A stretch of DNA of 64,000 nt from Exophiala sp. HKRS030 (Eukaryota > Ascomycota > Eurotiomycetes > Chaetothyriales > Herpotrichiellaceae): assembly GCA_023897205.1 (NCBI GenBank), contig JAHWDD010000009.1, forward strand, positions 558,001 to 622,000, in the 5' to 3' direction. The notes beneath the pieces are model-generated. The model was not told where the DNA came from. It did not search any database and was given only the letters and a program-made list of their open reading frames with translations. The position numbers and the translations under genes were made by a program. Positions 44,868 through 58,051 of this stretch are shown here, piece by piece. Within the stretch, counting starts at the first letter, position 1, and every line of letters starts with the position of its first letter.

Positions 44868-45723
44868 ATGCCATCCACGGTCGACCATGCAGCGTCAAAC
44901 TCGTACGCGGCATCGGGTTTCTCGAACCGCATGGGTTGGGGTACTCGGCCCGCCCTGATCCTCATCGACGTGTGCAAGGCTTACTTCACCGAGGGGTCAC
45001 CGTTGTCCCTGACCGACAACCCGGCGGGCGCATCGTCGCCGGTGTCGATGCGAAAATTACTGGAAGCCGCCAGGGCAGGGGGTGTGCCTGTGATTTGGAG
45101 TGAGGTCAAGTACACCCGGTCGGACATGGGCGACGCGGGTCTGTTCTGGAGGAAAGCGAAACCCTTGGACGTCTGGCAAGCCGGTGACACCAGAGGTCTG
45201 GCGGACCATGTCGACGGCCTTGTACCACGAGACGACGAGATCAACATAGTCAAGAAATACGCTTCGGCTTTCTTTGGGACGTCTCTGGCTTCAGAGTTGC
45301 AGGTAAAGAATTCTCCGTGTTCCCCGGGATGTGGTCCGTCATAGGAGATGCTCTCTAGATTATATAGGACGACTGCAAGTGATGGGGGTGAGGATACATG
45401 ACTGACGCTCGTCATCTTTCCCGCAGTGTTTGAACGTTGATACCCTGGTCATATGCGGTGTCAGTACCTCCGGATGTGTGAGAGCTACCACTCTAGATGC
45501 AATGCAGCACGGGTTCAGGCCAATGGTGAGTACACTTTCCACCGTCAAACCCCTAGATGGCAAAGTTTTAAGACACGGGGGACTTGTACAGGTCGTGGGC
45601 TCGGCGTGTGGTGATCGGACACCCGAAATCCAGGCCGCGAATTTGTTCGATCTGGATGCGAAATATGCAGATGTTGTTGAGGAAGATGAAGCCATCGAGC
45701 GACTCAAGGCAGGATGGTCGTGA
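44868..45723 (+). CDS. Isochorismatase-family cysteine amidohydrolase (N-carbamoylsarcosine amidase-like)
   Basis: Exons are 44868-45302, 45427-45525 and 45592-45723, giving 221 residues. The fold's triad is visible: Asp34 in LILIDVCKAYF, a Lys in INIVKKYASAFFGT, and Cys162 in CGVSTSGCVRATTLDA. The Lys-Tyr-x-Ser-x-Phe-x-Gly-Thr arrangement and the SEVKYTRSDMGDAG segment match the N-carbamoylsarcosine amidase and maleamate amidohydrolase branch rather than nicotinamidase or true isochorismatase. The likely reaction is hydrolysis of an amide or carbamoyl C-N bond; the substrate is unknown. The second intron is 66 nt and a multiple of three. It shares a promoter region with the esterase. Confidence 0.9.
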
Positions 45724-46417
<694 letters not shown>

Positions 46418-48339
46418 ATGAGTGTCCCCGAAAAGGTACCTCCACGGCAGGAAGCGGCTGTGACTTTGGATGTCGAGAATCATGCACCACTTGCACAAAC
46501 GGCCACCGAGCCATACTGTGTCTATGGCAAAAAAGCAAAATGGTTCCTTGTAGGCATTAGTGCAGTGGCAGGTTTCTTCAGGTACGTTCATGTTGGCCAG
46601 CCTTGCCGTCGTTGTCGCTGTTGCAACGGCTAGAGTTTGGAAAATTCTGAAGCATCAAGGCAAAATGATTGATCATGTTCTTGTAGTCCGTTTCCAGCAA
46701 ACATCTATTTTCCCGCCATACCCACCTTAGCTCAGGTTTTCGATGTGTCGACGGACTCGATTAACCTCACTGTCACCATATATTTGGCCATGCAAGGAAT
46801 CTGTATGTTTTGTTCGCCACCCTCTGAACTGTTCATGCTGACACAAATTCCTCCTCAAGCACCCATGCTCTGGGGACCATTATCGGATCGCGTGGGCCGT
46901 AGACCGGTTTTCGTGGGATGCTTCATCATCCTGGTGGCATCTTGCATAGGTCTAGCCTTGACTCCTACCAATGCTTTTTGGCTTCTCTTGCTGTTGAGAG
47001 CCGTGCAAGCTGGAGGATGCGCCAGTACGATAGCCTTGGGTATGTAGACATGCTCACGGCACGTGTATGCCTGTCTAACGAACATTGTGCACCGCCAGGA
47101 TCGGGAGTGATTGGCGATATCTCGTCGCCTGAGGAGAGAGGGGGCTTCTTTGGAATGTTCAATTTAGGACCAATGGTGAGGTTAACGACATACCAGGAAA
47201 GATCAGACTGACCCAGTGGTAGTTGTCACCATGCATCGCACCAGTGCTAGGTGGTGTCCTGTCTGAAAGATTAGGATGGCGATCCATCTTCTGGTTCCTT
47301 GCCATTGCAGCCGTTGTGTGTATGCTATTCATTCTCCTGTACGGTTTCATGCTCCGTTCTTACCTGAACAATGACAGATATCTAACAAAAGTACAGCTTC
47401 TTGCCTGAAACTATGAGGACATTAGTTGGAAATGGAAGTATAGCACCGCCGAATATGCTATATCGCCCGTGGCTGCCGATCATTCGTCCTAGCGATGGTC
47501 AGAACGAAAAGAAGCATATCAACAGACCTCGCCGAACGTCAACAAATCCAGTAAAGCTTCTGAAACTTCCACACATTGTTGTGGCACTGTTTTACACCGG
47601 AGTGGTGTATGCAGTCAACTATACCATTACGGCCACCATCTCCTCTTCTTTTGCAAACATCTATCCCTATCTTTCCGAGACTGCACTCGGCCTGTGCTAT
47701 CTTTCCACTGGAGGAGGTATGATTCTTGGCTCCACCCTGACTGGGAAGATGCTTGATCGAGAGTACCAGAAGGCGAAGCAGCGGTGGGCGACAGAGACAG
47801 ACTCGGAGAACGACCTGTTTCCGATTGAAAAGGCTCGGCTACGAACGATGCCGTTGTTGCTTGCAATTTTCCTTGGCTGTGTCTTTGGCTGGGGATGGTG
47901 TCTGACAACCAGGGTCTCCATTGCGGTCCCATTGATCCTTCAGTTCATCCGTAAGTGTGGCTAGGGCGTGCCAAATTGACGCCTTTCTATGCTAAATTCC
48001 ACCATAGTGGGATATACCTCGATTTCAATCCTAAACGCGACCATGACCTTGATGATTGACGTTGCACCAGGTCAGAGTTCGGGTGTGATTGCATGTGTAA
48101 GGAGAAGACCCGGATGCGATGTGGACATTCATTGACTGTACGGTGATATCCAGACAAATCTCATGCGATGCTCATTAGCTGCACTGCTCGTTTCTGTGAT
48201 TGACTACGCGACCAACTCTCTGGGATATGGATGGACATATGTGCTTCTCGGAGGTATATCCATTCTCTTGTGGCCATTGATGCATATCGAGATGAAATTT
48301 GGGCCACGATGGAGGAGCAAGCAAAAAATCACGGCTTGA
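46418..48339 (+). CDS. MFS drug:H+ antiporter-type transporter (DHA1-like)
   Basis: Exons are 46418-46581, 46687-46802, 46860-47039, 47099-47175, 47223-47338, 47397-47950, 48008-48096 and 48154-48339, giving 493 residues. After a cytosolic N-terminus, segment 1 reads WFLVGISAVAGFFSPFPANI, followed by SPMLWGPLSDRVGRRP (loop 2-3 signature). SSPEERGGFFGMFNLGPMLS and APVLGGVLSERLGWRSIFWF are also typical of DHA1 carriers related to Qdr and Flr1. The C-half has LILQFILGYTSISILNATMT and GYGWTYVLLGG. Eight short exons are unusual for the window. It could export a toxic pathway intermediate or import the substrate; position next to the catabolic genes favours a linked role. Confidence 0.9.
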
Positions 48340-49274
48340 TGGACTGAATGCTGAGTTGTTCTGGATAGCGTGTATTCAACGTCTTATGCATGCACATGAG
48401 AGAATTTTCGAACGATTGGCGGGACCATTGATGCAGTAAAGAGTTGTATTGTTCTTGTGGTGTTTCAAATCGAGGAGGTGCGAAAGTAGCAAACAGGGCG
48501 AAGCTGACTAACGTCGTGAGTAATCAGAGCACGTGATGTAACTACGGAGAAAGCTTCGGAAAAGTAAGCACTCTAATGAAGATCCCTGACAAGCTAACCG
48601 AGTACGAGGACGAGGACGACGCGGAATGGGTAACAACACACCATGTTACAGGCGTATCATCTTAGGATTCGACAGAAGGAACTCTGCATACTTTTCCGAC
48701 AGAAAGACTGTTTGAGCAATATCGACAAATAGTGTGCTCCTAGTCGTTTGTGTGGACATGGCTTCTGTCGACACAAAGCATGTGGCTGGGTCCATAACAA
48801 CGACGCCTGGGTTCTCCCATTGCTCGCCAAGTCGATAACCCTTGGGACACGGACTGTAAACATCCTCTCCCAGACGAACACTCTCGGGCCCGTGCCCATC
48901 CTTCTTCCGCCCCATAATTAACGAACGTATCCTGCTTCCATATGCGAGATCGCTCACGTCGATCCTTCTGAGTCGATTGGCTCAAAGACGTCGTGTCAGT
49001 CGTGTGGGTGTGTTGATTCTTCCTTAGACTTCGCAAGGAACAGTTCCCGGACCCCGGAAGTTAGATTTCGCTTATGGGTGGTCCCTGCTGGCATATCAAT
49101 AAACATGCCAATGATTGTTTCTGTCATGGATGTGGCTGTGGGCCGTGTATGTACGCCCCAACTTTATCAGGCGTCCCTAGAGCTCTGGAGTTGGCCTGAG
49201 GTTGTTACATATAGTAAGTGCGTAAGACATTCCCCTGTTTCCAGGACTTCGTAAGTATTTGTCTCGACCTTATC
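48340..49274. other. Intergenic region
   Basis: Between the MFS gene and the PDR transporter. A 103-codon minus-strand frame (48646-48957) is open but overlaps two other open frames and has no recognisable domain. No CCGGCA cluster is present, unlike the upstream spacers. Confidence 0.45.
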
Positions 49275-52200
49275 ATGGCCTCCGAGGACACAGCGCGGGA
49301 GGCGCATCGTACGTCTACACGCGCCTCTCTGGAGAGTATTTCTTCACATGCAGCCTCAACAAGGACGGAAAGCAGTTCTGAGAATCCTCGTTTCGAACCT
49401 ATACGATCAAGAAAAACTCGAGATGAGGCAGACTATCAATTTGACCGTGGTGATGCTGCCACTCGGAGTGAACTTGCGAGGATGGCCTCGGTACTCTCTG
49501 GAGTTCAGCCCGCTCGCACAGCCACTGGAGACGGTCTTGCAAGACAAGACACTGTAGCGGGCATGACGCCTCAATCGCCCGAGTTTGATCCCAACCATCC
49601 GTCTTTCAATTTTTTTCTCTGGATGAGGAAGTTTGCACAACTTCTAGAAGAGCAAGGTATCAAGCATCGACGGTCAGGATTTACTTTCACGAATCTCAAT
49701 GTGTCCGGCAAAGGTGCCGCTCTCGTGCTCCAACAGACTGTCGGGTCAGTCTTCATGTCGCCCTTCCGCTTCCGTGAGCGTTTCAGCCATCCCCCGGAGA
49801 AGAAGATCTTGAGCAATTTCAATGGACATGTAAACAGTGGAGAATTACTCATTGTCCTTGGAAGACCTGGGAGTGGCTGCTCTACCTTCCTAAAAAGCAT
49901 ATGTGGGGAGCTTCAAGGTCTCAACATTTCCCAGGATTCCAAGATTACATACAGCGGCATATCGCAAGACATCTTTCTTAAGGAGTTCAAAGGTGAAGCA
50001 GTTTACAACCAGGAGAATGAAAAGCACTTTCCACATTTGACGGTTGGGGAGACGCTTGAATTCGCAGCTGCGTGCAGAACTCCGTCCAAGCGGCTGTTTG
50101 ATGTGCCTCGAGACAAATGGGTCAAATATATGGCAACTGTGATGATGAACATCTTTGGCCTTTGTGAGTGATGTTCGGTGTGGTCTTCTTTTCTCCATTG
50201 ACTGACACATCTATGCAGCCCATACACGTAACACCAAGGTTGGCGATGATTTCGTGCGAGGAGTTAGTGGCGGTGAACGCAAGCGCGTCAGCCTTGCAGA
50301 GATGGCACTTGCTGGACCACCCATAGCTGCATGGGACAACTCGACTAGAGGACTGGATTCTCAGACTGCGCTCGAATTCGTCCGATCACTACGCATAGCG
50401 GCCGATGTTGCCGGTCTCACGTCTTTGATTGCTATATGTGAGTATATGATCTCCCTGCATGAAAATGATGCGATTTATGTTGGGCCTTGCCATCAAAGCA
50501 ACATTATTCTTCGTTTTATGACTGACTCCATATAGACCAAGCATCACAAGCTATCTATGACCTGTGCGACAAAGCAATTGTCCTATACGAAGGAAAACAA
50601 ATTTACTTTGGGCCTACAGATGAGGCAAAAGCGTATTTCGAAGACATGGGCTGGTATTGCCCTCCGCGGCAAACGACAGGGGACTTTTTGACATCTATCA
50701 CCAATCCGCGAGAACGAAAGCCTCGAGAAGGGTTTGAAAATCGTGTACCTCGCACGGTTGAGGACTTTGAGAAGTATTGGCTTGAAAGTCCAAACTACAA
50801 ATACGCCCAAGACGAATCAAATCAAGCCGCCGAAGTCGATGCTGATGGAAAGCAAGCTCTCGATACTTTTCGAGAATCTCATCAGGTTATGCAAGCTCAA
50901 CATACACGACCCAAGTCGCCCTACATCATCAGTATACCTATGCAGGTTCGCCTGTGTACGAAGCGAGCATATCAACGACTGTGGAATGACAAAGCCTCAA
51001 CAGTGTAAGCCACTGGTCTCGTCTTGACTTCAAATCCCACCAACTGACTTCTACCTTGCTATAGCGCTGTAATCTTCAGTCAAATAACAATGGCCTTGGT
51101 CATCGGTTCTATTTACTTCGGGACTCCACTTTCAACTGGTGCATTCTTTGCCAAGGGGGCGGTTTTGTTCTTCGCCGTGCTATTGAGCGCGCTCCAGTCC
51201 GTCGTGGAGATTAACAAGCTATACGCACAACGACCGATCGTGGCCAAACACAAATCCTACGCTTTCTACCATCCTTTTACGGAGGCTCTTGCGGGAATTG
51301 TGGCAGACTTGCCCATCAAGTTTTGTACGGCGACTGTGTTCAACATCATCCTCTACTTTCTCGCTGGACTCCGGATGAGAGCTTCCAACTTTTTTATCTT
51401 CTTCCTATTCAATTTTATCTCGATGTTAACAATGTCTGCAATCTTCAGATCCACTGCGGCATTGACAAAGACCATCACCGCGGCACTTGCCATTGCAGGT
51501 GTAGGTGTATTGTGGGTTGTGATTGTACGTGTAGCCCTCCCTGGATGATTGTGCCTGTGCATTCAGGCTCTGAGGGATTTTCTCCGCTTCACAAAAAACT
51601 GAATTCTAACTATCTGCAGTATACTGGCTTCACGATCCAACGCAGTTACATGCATCCATGGTTCAAATGGTCCAGCTGGGTAAGCTTCCAGATCTCCACG
51701 ATCATATTCAGTCTCTGACAATACAAACGCAGATCAATCCCGTTGCATACGCATTCGAAGCTCTCCTTGTCAACGAAGTACATGGACGCGAGTTCCCGTG
51801 CGCGCCAACAAGTTTGGTCCCACCTTATGGTCAAGGGAACAATTTCCAATGTGCTGTTGCCGGCTCCGTCACAGGTCAAATCAACGTCTCCGGAGACGCT
51901 TGGGTCAAGTCCTCTTATGGATACTCTTACAGCCATATTTGGCGGAACCTGGGATTCTTGTTTGCTTTCATGATCTTCTTCTTCGCCGTCTACTTCATCG
52001 CTACTGAAGTGAACTCTGACACAACCTCGACTGCGGAATTCCTAGTATTCCAACGTGGACATGTTCCTGGATACCTTCAGGAGGGGAGACGTAAGGACGA
52101 AGAGGATCCTGAAAGGGCCAGCAAACCTGCCAACCCCGTCGATGATGTCGAAGGGAAACAGGAAGATAAGGTTAAAGTTCTGCCAGCACAGAAAGATATC

Positions 52201-54483
52201 TTCACATGGCGGAATGTGACTCTTGACATCAAGATCAAAGGAGAACCGCGGAGATTACTTGACAACATATCGGGGTATGTGAAGCCTGGAACTCTTACGG
52301 CTCTCATGGGTACGAGTGGCGCCGGCAAGACCACACTGCTTGACGCATTGGCACAAAGGACCAACATTGGGGTTTTGACTGGAGACATGGTAAGTACAGA
52401 CTCGGCCTTAAATTATGGTTAGTACCTTTCGATTAATGTGATTCCCAGCTTGTCAACGGCAAACCCTTAGATCCTTCCTTCCAACGCAAGACGGGCTATG
52501 TTCAGCAGCAAGACTTGCACCTTGAGACTGCCACCGTCCGAGAGGCTCTGCAGTTTTCGGCATATCTCCGACAGCCAAGCTCTGTATCCAAGGAAGAGAA
52601 AGACTCTTTTGTCGAGGACGTCATTCACATGCTGAATATGGAAGACTTCAGTGAAGCGGTTGTCGGAAACCCTGGCGAAGGTCTGAATGTCGAGCAGCGC
52701 AAGCTACTCACGATCGGAGTTGAGTTGGCCGCAAAGCCTGCTCTCCTGATATTCTTAGATGAGCCTACGTCCGGATTGGACTCTCAGAGCTCTTGGTCGA
52801 TCGTGGCGTTCCTCCGCAAGCTCGCAAACTCTGGACAGGCCATCCTATGCACGATCCACCAACCGTCGGCAATTTTGTTTCAAGAGTTTGATCGTCTTTT
52901 ATTCTTGATGAAGGGCGGCAAAACCATCTACTTTGGAGACATCGGAGCAAACTCCAGGACATTGCTGGATTATTTCGAACGCAACGGCGCTCCGAAATGC
53001 GACGAGAATGCCAATCCAGCCGAGTACATGCTTGACATCTGTGGCAAGGACTCTGATCGTGATTGGAGCGAAGTTTGGAAGACCACTCCCGAGGCTGATG
53101 AGGTCCAGGCCGAACTAGATCGAATCTATGAAACGAAGAGATCCGAGTCTGCTACTGACCACGGTCCGGCGACCCAATATGCGGCTCCTCTCAGGTCCCA
53201 AATCTATCATGTCACCAGACGTGTTTTCCAGCAATACTGGAGAACGCCATCATACATCAACGGCAAGTAAGTAACAAATCCCATCCATTTCCGAAGACCC
53301 AGGTCAGGTCAGTACTAATCGTTGGGTTCTAGATTCGTGTTGGGTATCATGGCTGCGTTGTTTATTGGTTTTTCCTTCTACAAGCAGAACACCACTCAGG
53401 CCGGTTTGCAAAACACGATTTTTGCAGTCTTTATGCTTGTCACGTACGTTTTCTCGATTGAAAGTCGGCTCCGCCCTTGCCGGCGAAACTAATGTTGTTC
53501 TATATCCAGGATCTTCTCCACCCTTGTCCAACAAATCATGCCGCGCTTCGTCATCCAACGATCCTTGTACGAAGTGCGTGAACGTCCATCCAAAGCGTAT
53601 TCTTGGGTTGCATTCCTCGTCGCCAACATCATCGTGGAGATCCCATACCAGCTTCTTCTCGGGGTTCTGATTTGGGTTTCGTGGTACTTTGCGGTGTTCG
53701 GCAAGAACCAATCTGGACAGACGCGAGGCTTGATGCTCCTCTTCGTGTTACAGTTCATGTTGTTCACGAGCACGTTTGCTCACATGGTCATCGCGGCCCT
53801 ACCGGATGCCGAGACGGCCGGAAATATCGTCACGCTTCTGTTCAGTATGATCCTCACATTCAACGGTGTACTTCAGCCACCTTCTGCCTTGCCTGGCTTT
53901 TGGATCTTCATGTGTGAGTACTTTTCTGTCCCTCCCTGCCTGTCCTCGCTCGACGTTCTGGTTGCGTTTGACCTGACACATTTGTTTCCCGACAGACCGT
54001 GTGAGTCCAATGACGTACCTCATCTCTGGCTGGGCCAGTACCGGTCTGCACGGCCGGGATGTCGTTTGCGCGCCAAACGAGATGGCCATCTTCGACCCAC
54101 CGTCGGGCCAGACCTGCCAGCGGTATCTGGCCGAGTACCTCAACGAGGGAGCTCCCGGACGCCTGCTCAACCCCGGGGCCACGAGCGGGTGCGAGTATTG
54201 TCCCATCCGGTCGGCGGACCAGTTCCTCGCGGCGAGCAACGTCTACTACAGCCAGCGGTGGAGGAACTTTGGTCTCGGCTTCGTCTACATCTTCTTCAAC
54301 GTCTTCGCCTGCATATCGTTGTACTATGTCTTCCGGGTGAGACGGTTCAGCATCTCCAGCCTGGCCAAGCGACCTGCTTACGTGGCCGACATGGTCTTCA
54401 TCCAGGGCTTCCGGCGCCTGTTTGCGAGGAACGTCGAGCCGACACCACCTGGAAAAGAGGCCGAGAGTCACAAGGCGTTTTGA
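49275..54483 (+). CDS. PDR-type ABC transporter (full-size, pleiotropic drug resistance)
   Basis: Exons are 49275-50163, 50219-50437, 50536-51004, 51065-51524, 51620-51679, 51733-52389, 52449-53266, 53333-53443, 53510-53913 and 53996-54483, giving 1524 residues. The layout is (NBD-TMD)2. NBD1 has the degenerate fungal Walker [13 protein letters not shown], the signature [10 protein letters not shown] and the Walker-B region [13 protein letters not shown]2 has canonical [12 protein letters not shown] and [10 protein letters not shown], with a degenerate signature ([11 protein letters not shown]), the usual PDR asymmetry. Two six-segment membrane domains follow the NBDs, with a Cys-bearing extracellular loop before the last segment. 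Family knowledge: ATP-driven efflux of xenobiotics at the plasma membrane. The ten-exon structure was resolved by frame at every junction. Confidence 0.95.
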
Positions 54484-55352
54484 GTGGTGTGTCCCTCTGG
54501 TTATATTCTTCTGGTGGGCAAAAGTGCACATATTCCTAAAAGACTATATCTATCTTGACGACGCCATTCCCGGCCATTGGAGCGATATTTTTGTTTAAAT
54601 ATGAGTGGTCTTCGTCGTCTAGTGCTTGATGCTTAATAAACTACTATTGTCACCCAATGGCGCCCTAGATTGCCTCTTGGACCTGAAGCTTAGAAACTGC
54701 TTATTAAGAGAGTATACTTTCAGAATAAGCGATCCTATCAACCTCAGCATACAGACCAGAATCAATCCCTCCTGAGGACCCCATACGAACTACTCCTTTG
54801 CCCTTGGCCCCAACAGTTCCCCCTGATGGGTATTCGGTACTCCGTACTGTTTGGAGTAAAGTAATACCGACGTCAGTGGCTGGCCCCTCCCCTCCCAGCG
54901 GTTCACGGTTCACGGCACACGGCTGGTATGAAGTCCGTATGAGCCGATGCTCCTCAACTTTGTGTGATTGTTTCTCTACGACCTTTTCATTTTCTTGATA
55001 CAATCATTCTATCGCTCGATCGGCACGTTTCTTTCTTTGAACCGTCTTGAACCATTTTGTACGTGCCGACCTTGCATTATGTCCGTGATGACTCTTGACC
55101 AGACAGACAAGCATTTTGGGTCCAAACGCCGCCACGGTCAACATAGTAGGGTACACACGAATGAAGCCACCTTATCCGGTGAGAGAAACAAGGATCCTTT
55201 TCGGGCCCGAGATATAGGAAAGCCCTTTGAAGATAACACAAAATTACACTGCTGTGTAAGACAGGCTGAACCAGACTAAAAAAGACGGAATCAGGCCTCC
55301 CCCCGCTGATTGAACTTGACTTTTTGTCGTGAGTAGGTATTTTTGAACAAAG

Positions 55353-55362
55353 TATATAAAAG
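55353..55362 (+). promoter_or_regulatory. TATA box of the nitroreductase-like gene
   Basis: TATATAAAAG, about 170 nt upstream of the ATG at 55533, followed by a pyrimidine-rich leader. This is a near-consensus TATA element, suggesting an inducible promoter. Confidence 0.6.
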
Positions 55363-55411
55363 CCGGTGTGATTCCTGCCCAGGCTCTTCAATATATTATC
55401 TTCCATCAAAC

Positions 55412-55413
<2 letters not shown>

Positions 55414-55442
<29 letters not shown>
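55414..55442 (+). repeat. CT dinucleotide microsatellite in the 5' leader
   Basis: About 14 CT units between the TATA box and the start codon at 55533. Long CT tracts are common around transcription starts of strongly expressed fungal genes. Confidence 0.85.
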
Positions 55443-55444
<2 letters not shown>

Positions 55445-55532
55445 GTCCAGTCTGTACTAGATAATCATATCAGCATACCAGATATCACATCAAATACAAA
55501 CAGCATCACCAAACTAAATCAGCAATTTCAAC

Positions 55533-56237
55533 ATGGCCCCTTCAGTGGACCATTTGATCTCGGCCGTCGAAAATCGCATGTCTTGTTATACACTCACCAA
55601 CAAGTCCCCCATCTCGGACTCGCGTGTCCAAGAGATCGTGAACGCCGCGGTCAAGAATGCTCCGTCCGCATTCAACGTCCAATCGGCACGTGCGGTCGTC
55701 CTACTGAAACGAGACCACGAAAAGCTTTGGGATTTGGGGGATGATTGTCTCAAAAAGGCCATGCCGGAAGCCGCGTACCAGGCTCTAGCTCCTAGAGTCC
55801 AGGGTTTCAAGGAAGCGTATGGTACGGTTTTGTTCTGTGAAGATCAATCTGCTTTGGATGGGTTGAAGGACAAGAATCCCGGGATTCAACATGTCATTCG
55901 AGATTGTAAGTGAAAAGGACAACGCCGCCCTAGAGAGGGAATCGAGATCATCAGCTAACAAACACGTCCTCCTCCTCCAGGGTCTCTACATTCAAGTGGT
56001 ATGCATCAATTCATTGTCTGGACCGCACTTGAACTGGAAGGGTTGGGATGCAATTTACAACACTACAACTTCATGACTGAATTCAGTGATCAAGTCAGAC
56101 AAACCTGGAATTTGCCCAATACCTGGGAACTTCACTGTCAACTCGTCTTTGGTCAACCAAAGGATGGGTTGAAGAGAAGTCGTGAGAGGACTTATTTACC
56201 CTTGGAGGAAGAAAGAGTGAAGATTTTTGGGTCTTGA
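55533..56237 (+). CDS. Nitroreductase-like protein (Frm2/Hbn1 type)
   Basis: Exons are 55533-55905 and 55981-56237, giving 209 residues. The N-terminus reads AVENRMSCYTLTNKSPISD and is followed by NAAVKNAPSAFNVQSARAVVL, the FMN-binding start of the nitroreductase fold in fungal Frm2/Hbn1 proteins. The second exon has WSLHSSGMHQFIVWTALELE and ends with WELHCQLVFGQP, then ERVKIFGS, all typical. Family knowledge: FMN-dependent reductases linked to oxidative stress, nitro compounds and fatty acid signalling. The TATA box and pyrimidine leader point to strong or inducible expression. It faces the caleosin gene tail to tail. Confidence 0.92.
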
Positions 56238-56544
56238 AAATCCCTTCTTAAGAGGTGAATAATGAGAAGACTATTTGTATTTTGTAGAAAAGACTCTAAA
56301 TCATGGTAATTAGAGATGCCTGGCTTTAAGATGTCCTTTCCCGGTCTACCATACAATAGACGATGCATCGTTCAGATTCAGTTCAGATCCACGTTCAAGA
56401 TTCTCAGGTTCGATGTCAGGCAGTACTTGTAAAGCGACAGTGTAAACACTGCCCAACGTGTTCCAGGAATGAATTGGTCTCGGGATCAGAATGAGTACCG
56501 TGAGCTTTTTGAATCTTCCAATCAGACTCGTACATGGAGTACAC
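56238..56544. other. Intergenic region between convergent genes
   Basis: Short 3' spacer between the nitroreductase-like and caleosin genes. Nothing further was seen. Confidence 0.4.
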
Positions 56545-57312
56545 TTAATTCAAATCCCAGTTCCTCCACGTCCGACCTCTCAACAATCCGTCCAAAAGGT
56601 CTCGTACACCGTACCCCCTCGACCATGACGGTTTTTTGGGGTCGGAGTTTGCCTCACTGATCTTCCAGAACAACGTCCCATCGTAGCATGCCAGAAGGTC
56701 ATCCTTCCACACTCTTCCGTCCTTTTGGAGGAGGAGCCAAGTGGTCCAAAGTTCCATAAAGGCAAAACACCAGCCCGCCACGTCGGCGGCACAGCGGTTC
56801 TTCTTCCACATCCTCCACATTTGATCCGCCGAGAGACCACCACAACCGTCCTCGTCCCAGCGAGAAAACATGGCCTCGAACCTGTCACGGTGGAAATGCC
56901 CGTCCAGGTCGAAAATGTTGGTGTCGGAGCCGTGTTTGTCCTTGTGGATGCTCCCCACGTAGATCCGTAGCCAAGGGTCAGGATACCAGCTGTGGGCGAG
57001 ACTGGTGGGGTACGAAAAGAAGATCGGGATGAGCAATGAGCCCAGCGAAAACAGAACATTGAACCCCAAAGCTCGGAAACCGTCGTAGACATCTTTTGGG
57101 TGGATGATGCCGTCGTTGTCACGATCCCAGAAGAGGACATGTTGTTGGAGGGCAGTCAGTTGGGACTTTTCTTCATGCCCGTCCGACATGTGTGTTGTGG
57201 GGACCCGGCCATTGTTGGACAGGTGCTCATTGCTGAGGCCGGAGGTGCCAGTGGTGCGTTTCCGGACGTCAGGATATAAGTAGGGTTTGGATGTCGTAGG
57301 AGATATCGCCAT
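56545..57312 (-). CDS. Caleosin (EF-hand lipid-droplet protein/peroxygenase)
   Basis: One exon, 255 residues. A single EF-hand loop DRDNDGIIHPKD is followed by a hydrophobic stretch (FNVLFSLGSLLIPIFF) with the proline-containing knot of caleosins, then IYVGSIHKDKHGSDTNIFD and FDLDGHFHRDRFEAMF. The C-terminal part has WCFAFMELWTTWLLLQKDGRVWKDD. Caleosins are calcium-binding, heme-dependent peroxygenases on lipid droplets or ER; the two invariant His residues that bind heme fall near the EF-hand and the mid-domain in relatives. Length is in the family's usual range. It is divergent from the methyltransferase gene. Confidence 0.93.
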   Translation of the reverse strand: MAISPTTSKPYLYPDVRKRTTGTSGLSNEHLSNNGRVPTTHMSDGHEEKSQLTALQQHVLFWDRDNDGIIHPKDVYDGFRALGFNVLFSLGSLLIPIFFSYPTSLAHSWYPDPWLRIYVGSIHKDKHGSDTNIFDLDGHFHRDRFEAMFSRWDEDGCGGLSADQMWRMWKKNRCAADVAGWCFAFMELWTTWLLLQKDGRVWKDDLLACYDGTLFWKISEANSDPKKPSWSRGYGVRDLLDGLLRGRTWRNWDLN

Positions 57313-58051
57313 GGCTTACTTGGCCTTGTGGCTGATGATTGATCCGGTTGGCGAGGCCCAGCGTCGGTGGGTAGATGGTAAGAAAGAATCACACAGGTGT
57401 ATAGCTGGCGAAAAGGTATCTAAATGTGACTTGAAGTTGCGGAGGGTGGGTTTTTTTTAATGGTGAGGCAGAACAAATCAATTGATGGTCATGAAGTCAT
57501 GTATGCATCACTGATAGACTCGGTGCTGAAATTGTGAAAAGAAAAAAGAAAAAACATGTGAAGAAGACGGAGATATATTCTTGACCGCCCATTTGTACTT
57601 CGTGTGTCTCGTGTTGAATCGTTGTAAGCGATGTTACACAGGCACAAGATGCCGCACAGGAGACATCTACCTACCTCTACCCAGGAACCTTGAGCTCTCG
57701 TACTCGTATAGCCTTGACATCCCCAACGGATTCTTCCAAGTTCGTCGAATCAATCATATTTATGGTATTAAAGGAATTTCCAAGAGTGACGGAATCTTTG
57801 GTCGAATCAGTGATAGCGGGACGATCGAACATTTCCTCCACCTCCACCTCATCTAATACGTCAACGAACAACGACTTGGATCTTCCCCTTGTTGTTCCTG
57901 CATATTGACATTTACCAACCATCATTCACCGGTCGAAATAGAAAGTACCGAGGTACACGAGCTATCGGTACATCGAGATCAAGTATAAGATCCCTCATCT
58001 ACAGAAACGAGAGAGCTGTCCATCTACCGTACCACCTACAAAGATCGAACA
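57313..58051. other. Divergent promoter region of caleosin and methyltransferase
   Basis: No gene seen. The open frames at about 57,581-57,925 on both strands are short and overlapping. ACTCGTA-type octamers occur at about 57,697 and 58,100. Confidence 0.45.

Larger units (their letters stand above)
54484..55532. other. Intergenic region (1 kb)
   Basis: It holds the 3' flank of the PDR gene and the promoter and leader of the nitroreductase-like gene, with a TATA box and a CT microsatellite (separate entries). TACTCCGTA occurs at 54839-54847. No gene was recognised. Confidence 0.5.

Noticed and set aside
48646..48957. 103-codon minus-strand frame between the MFS and PDR genes
   Set aside because: Overlaps other open frames, has no domain, splice context or family resemblance that I can defend.
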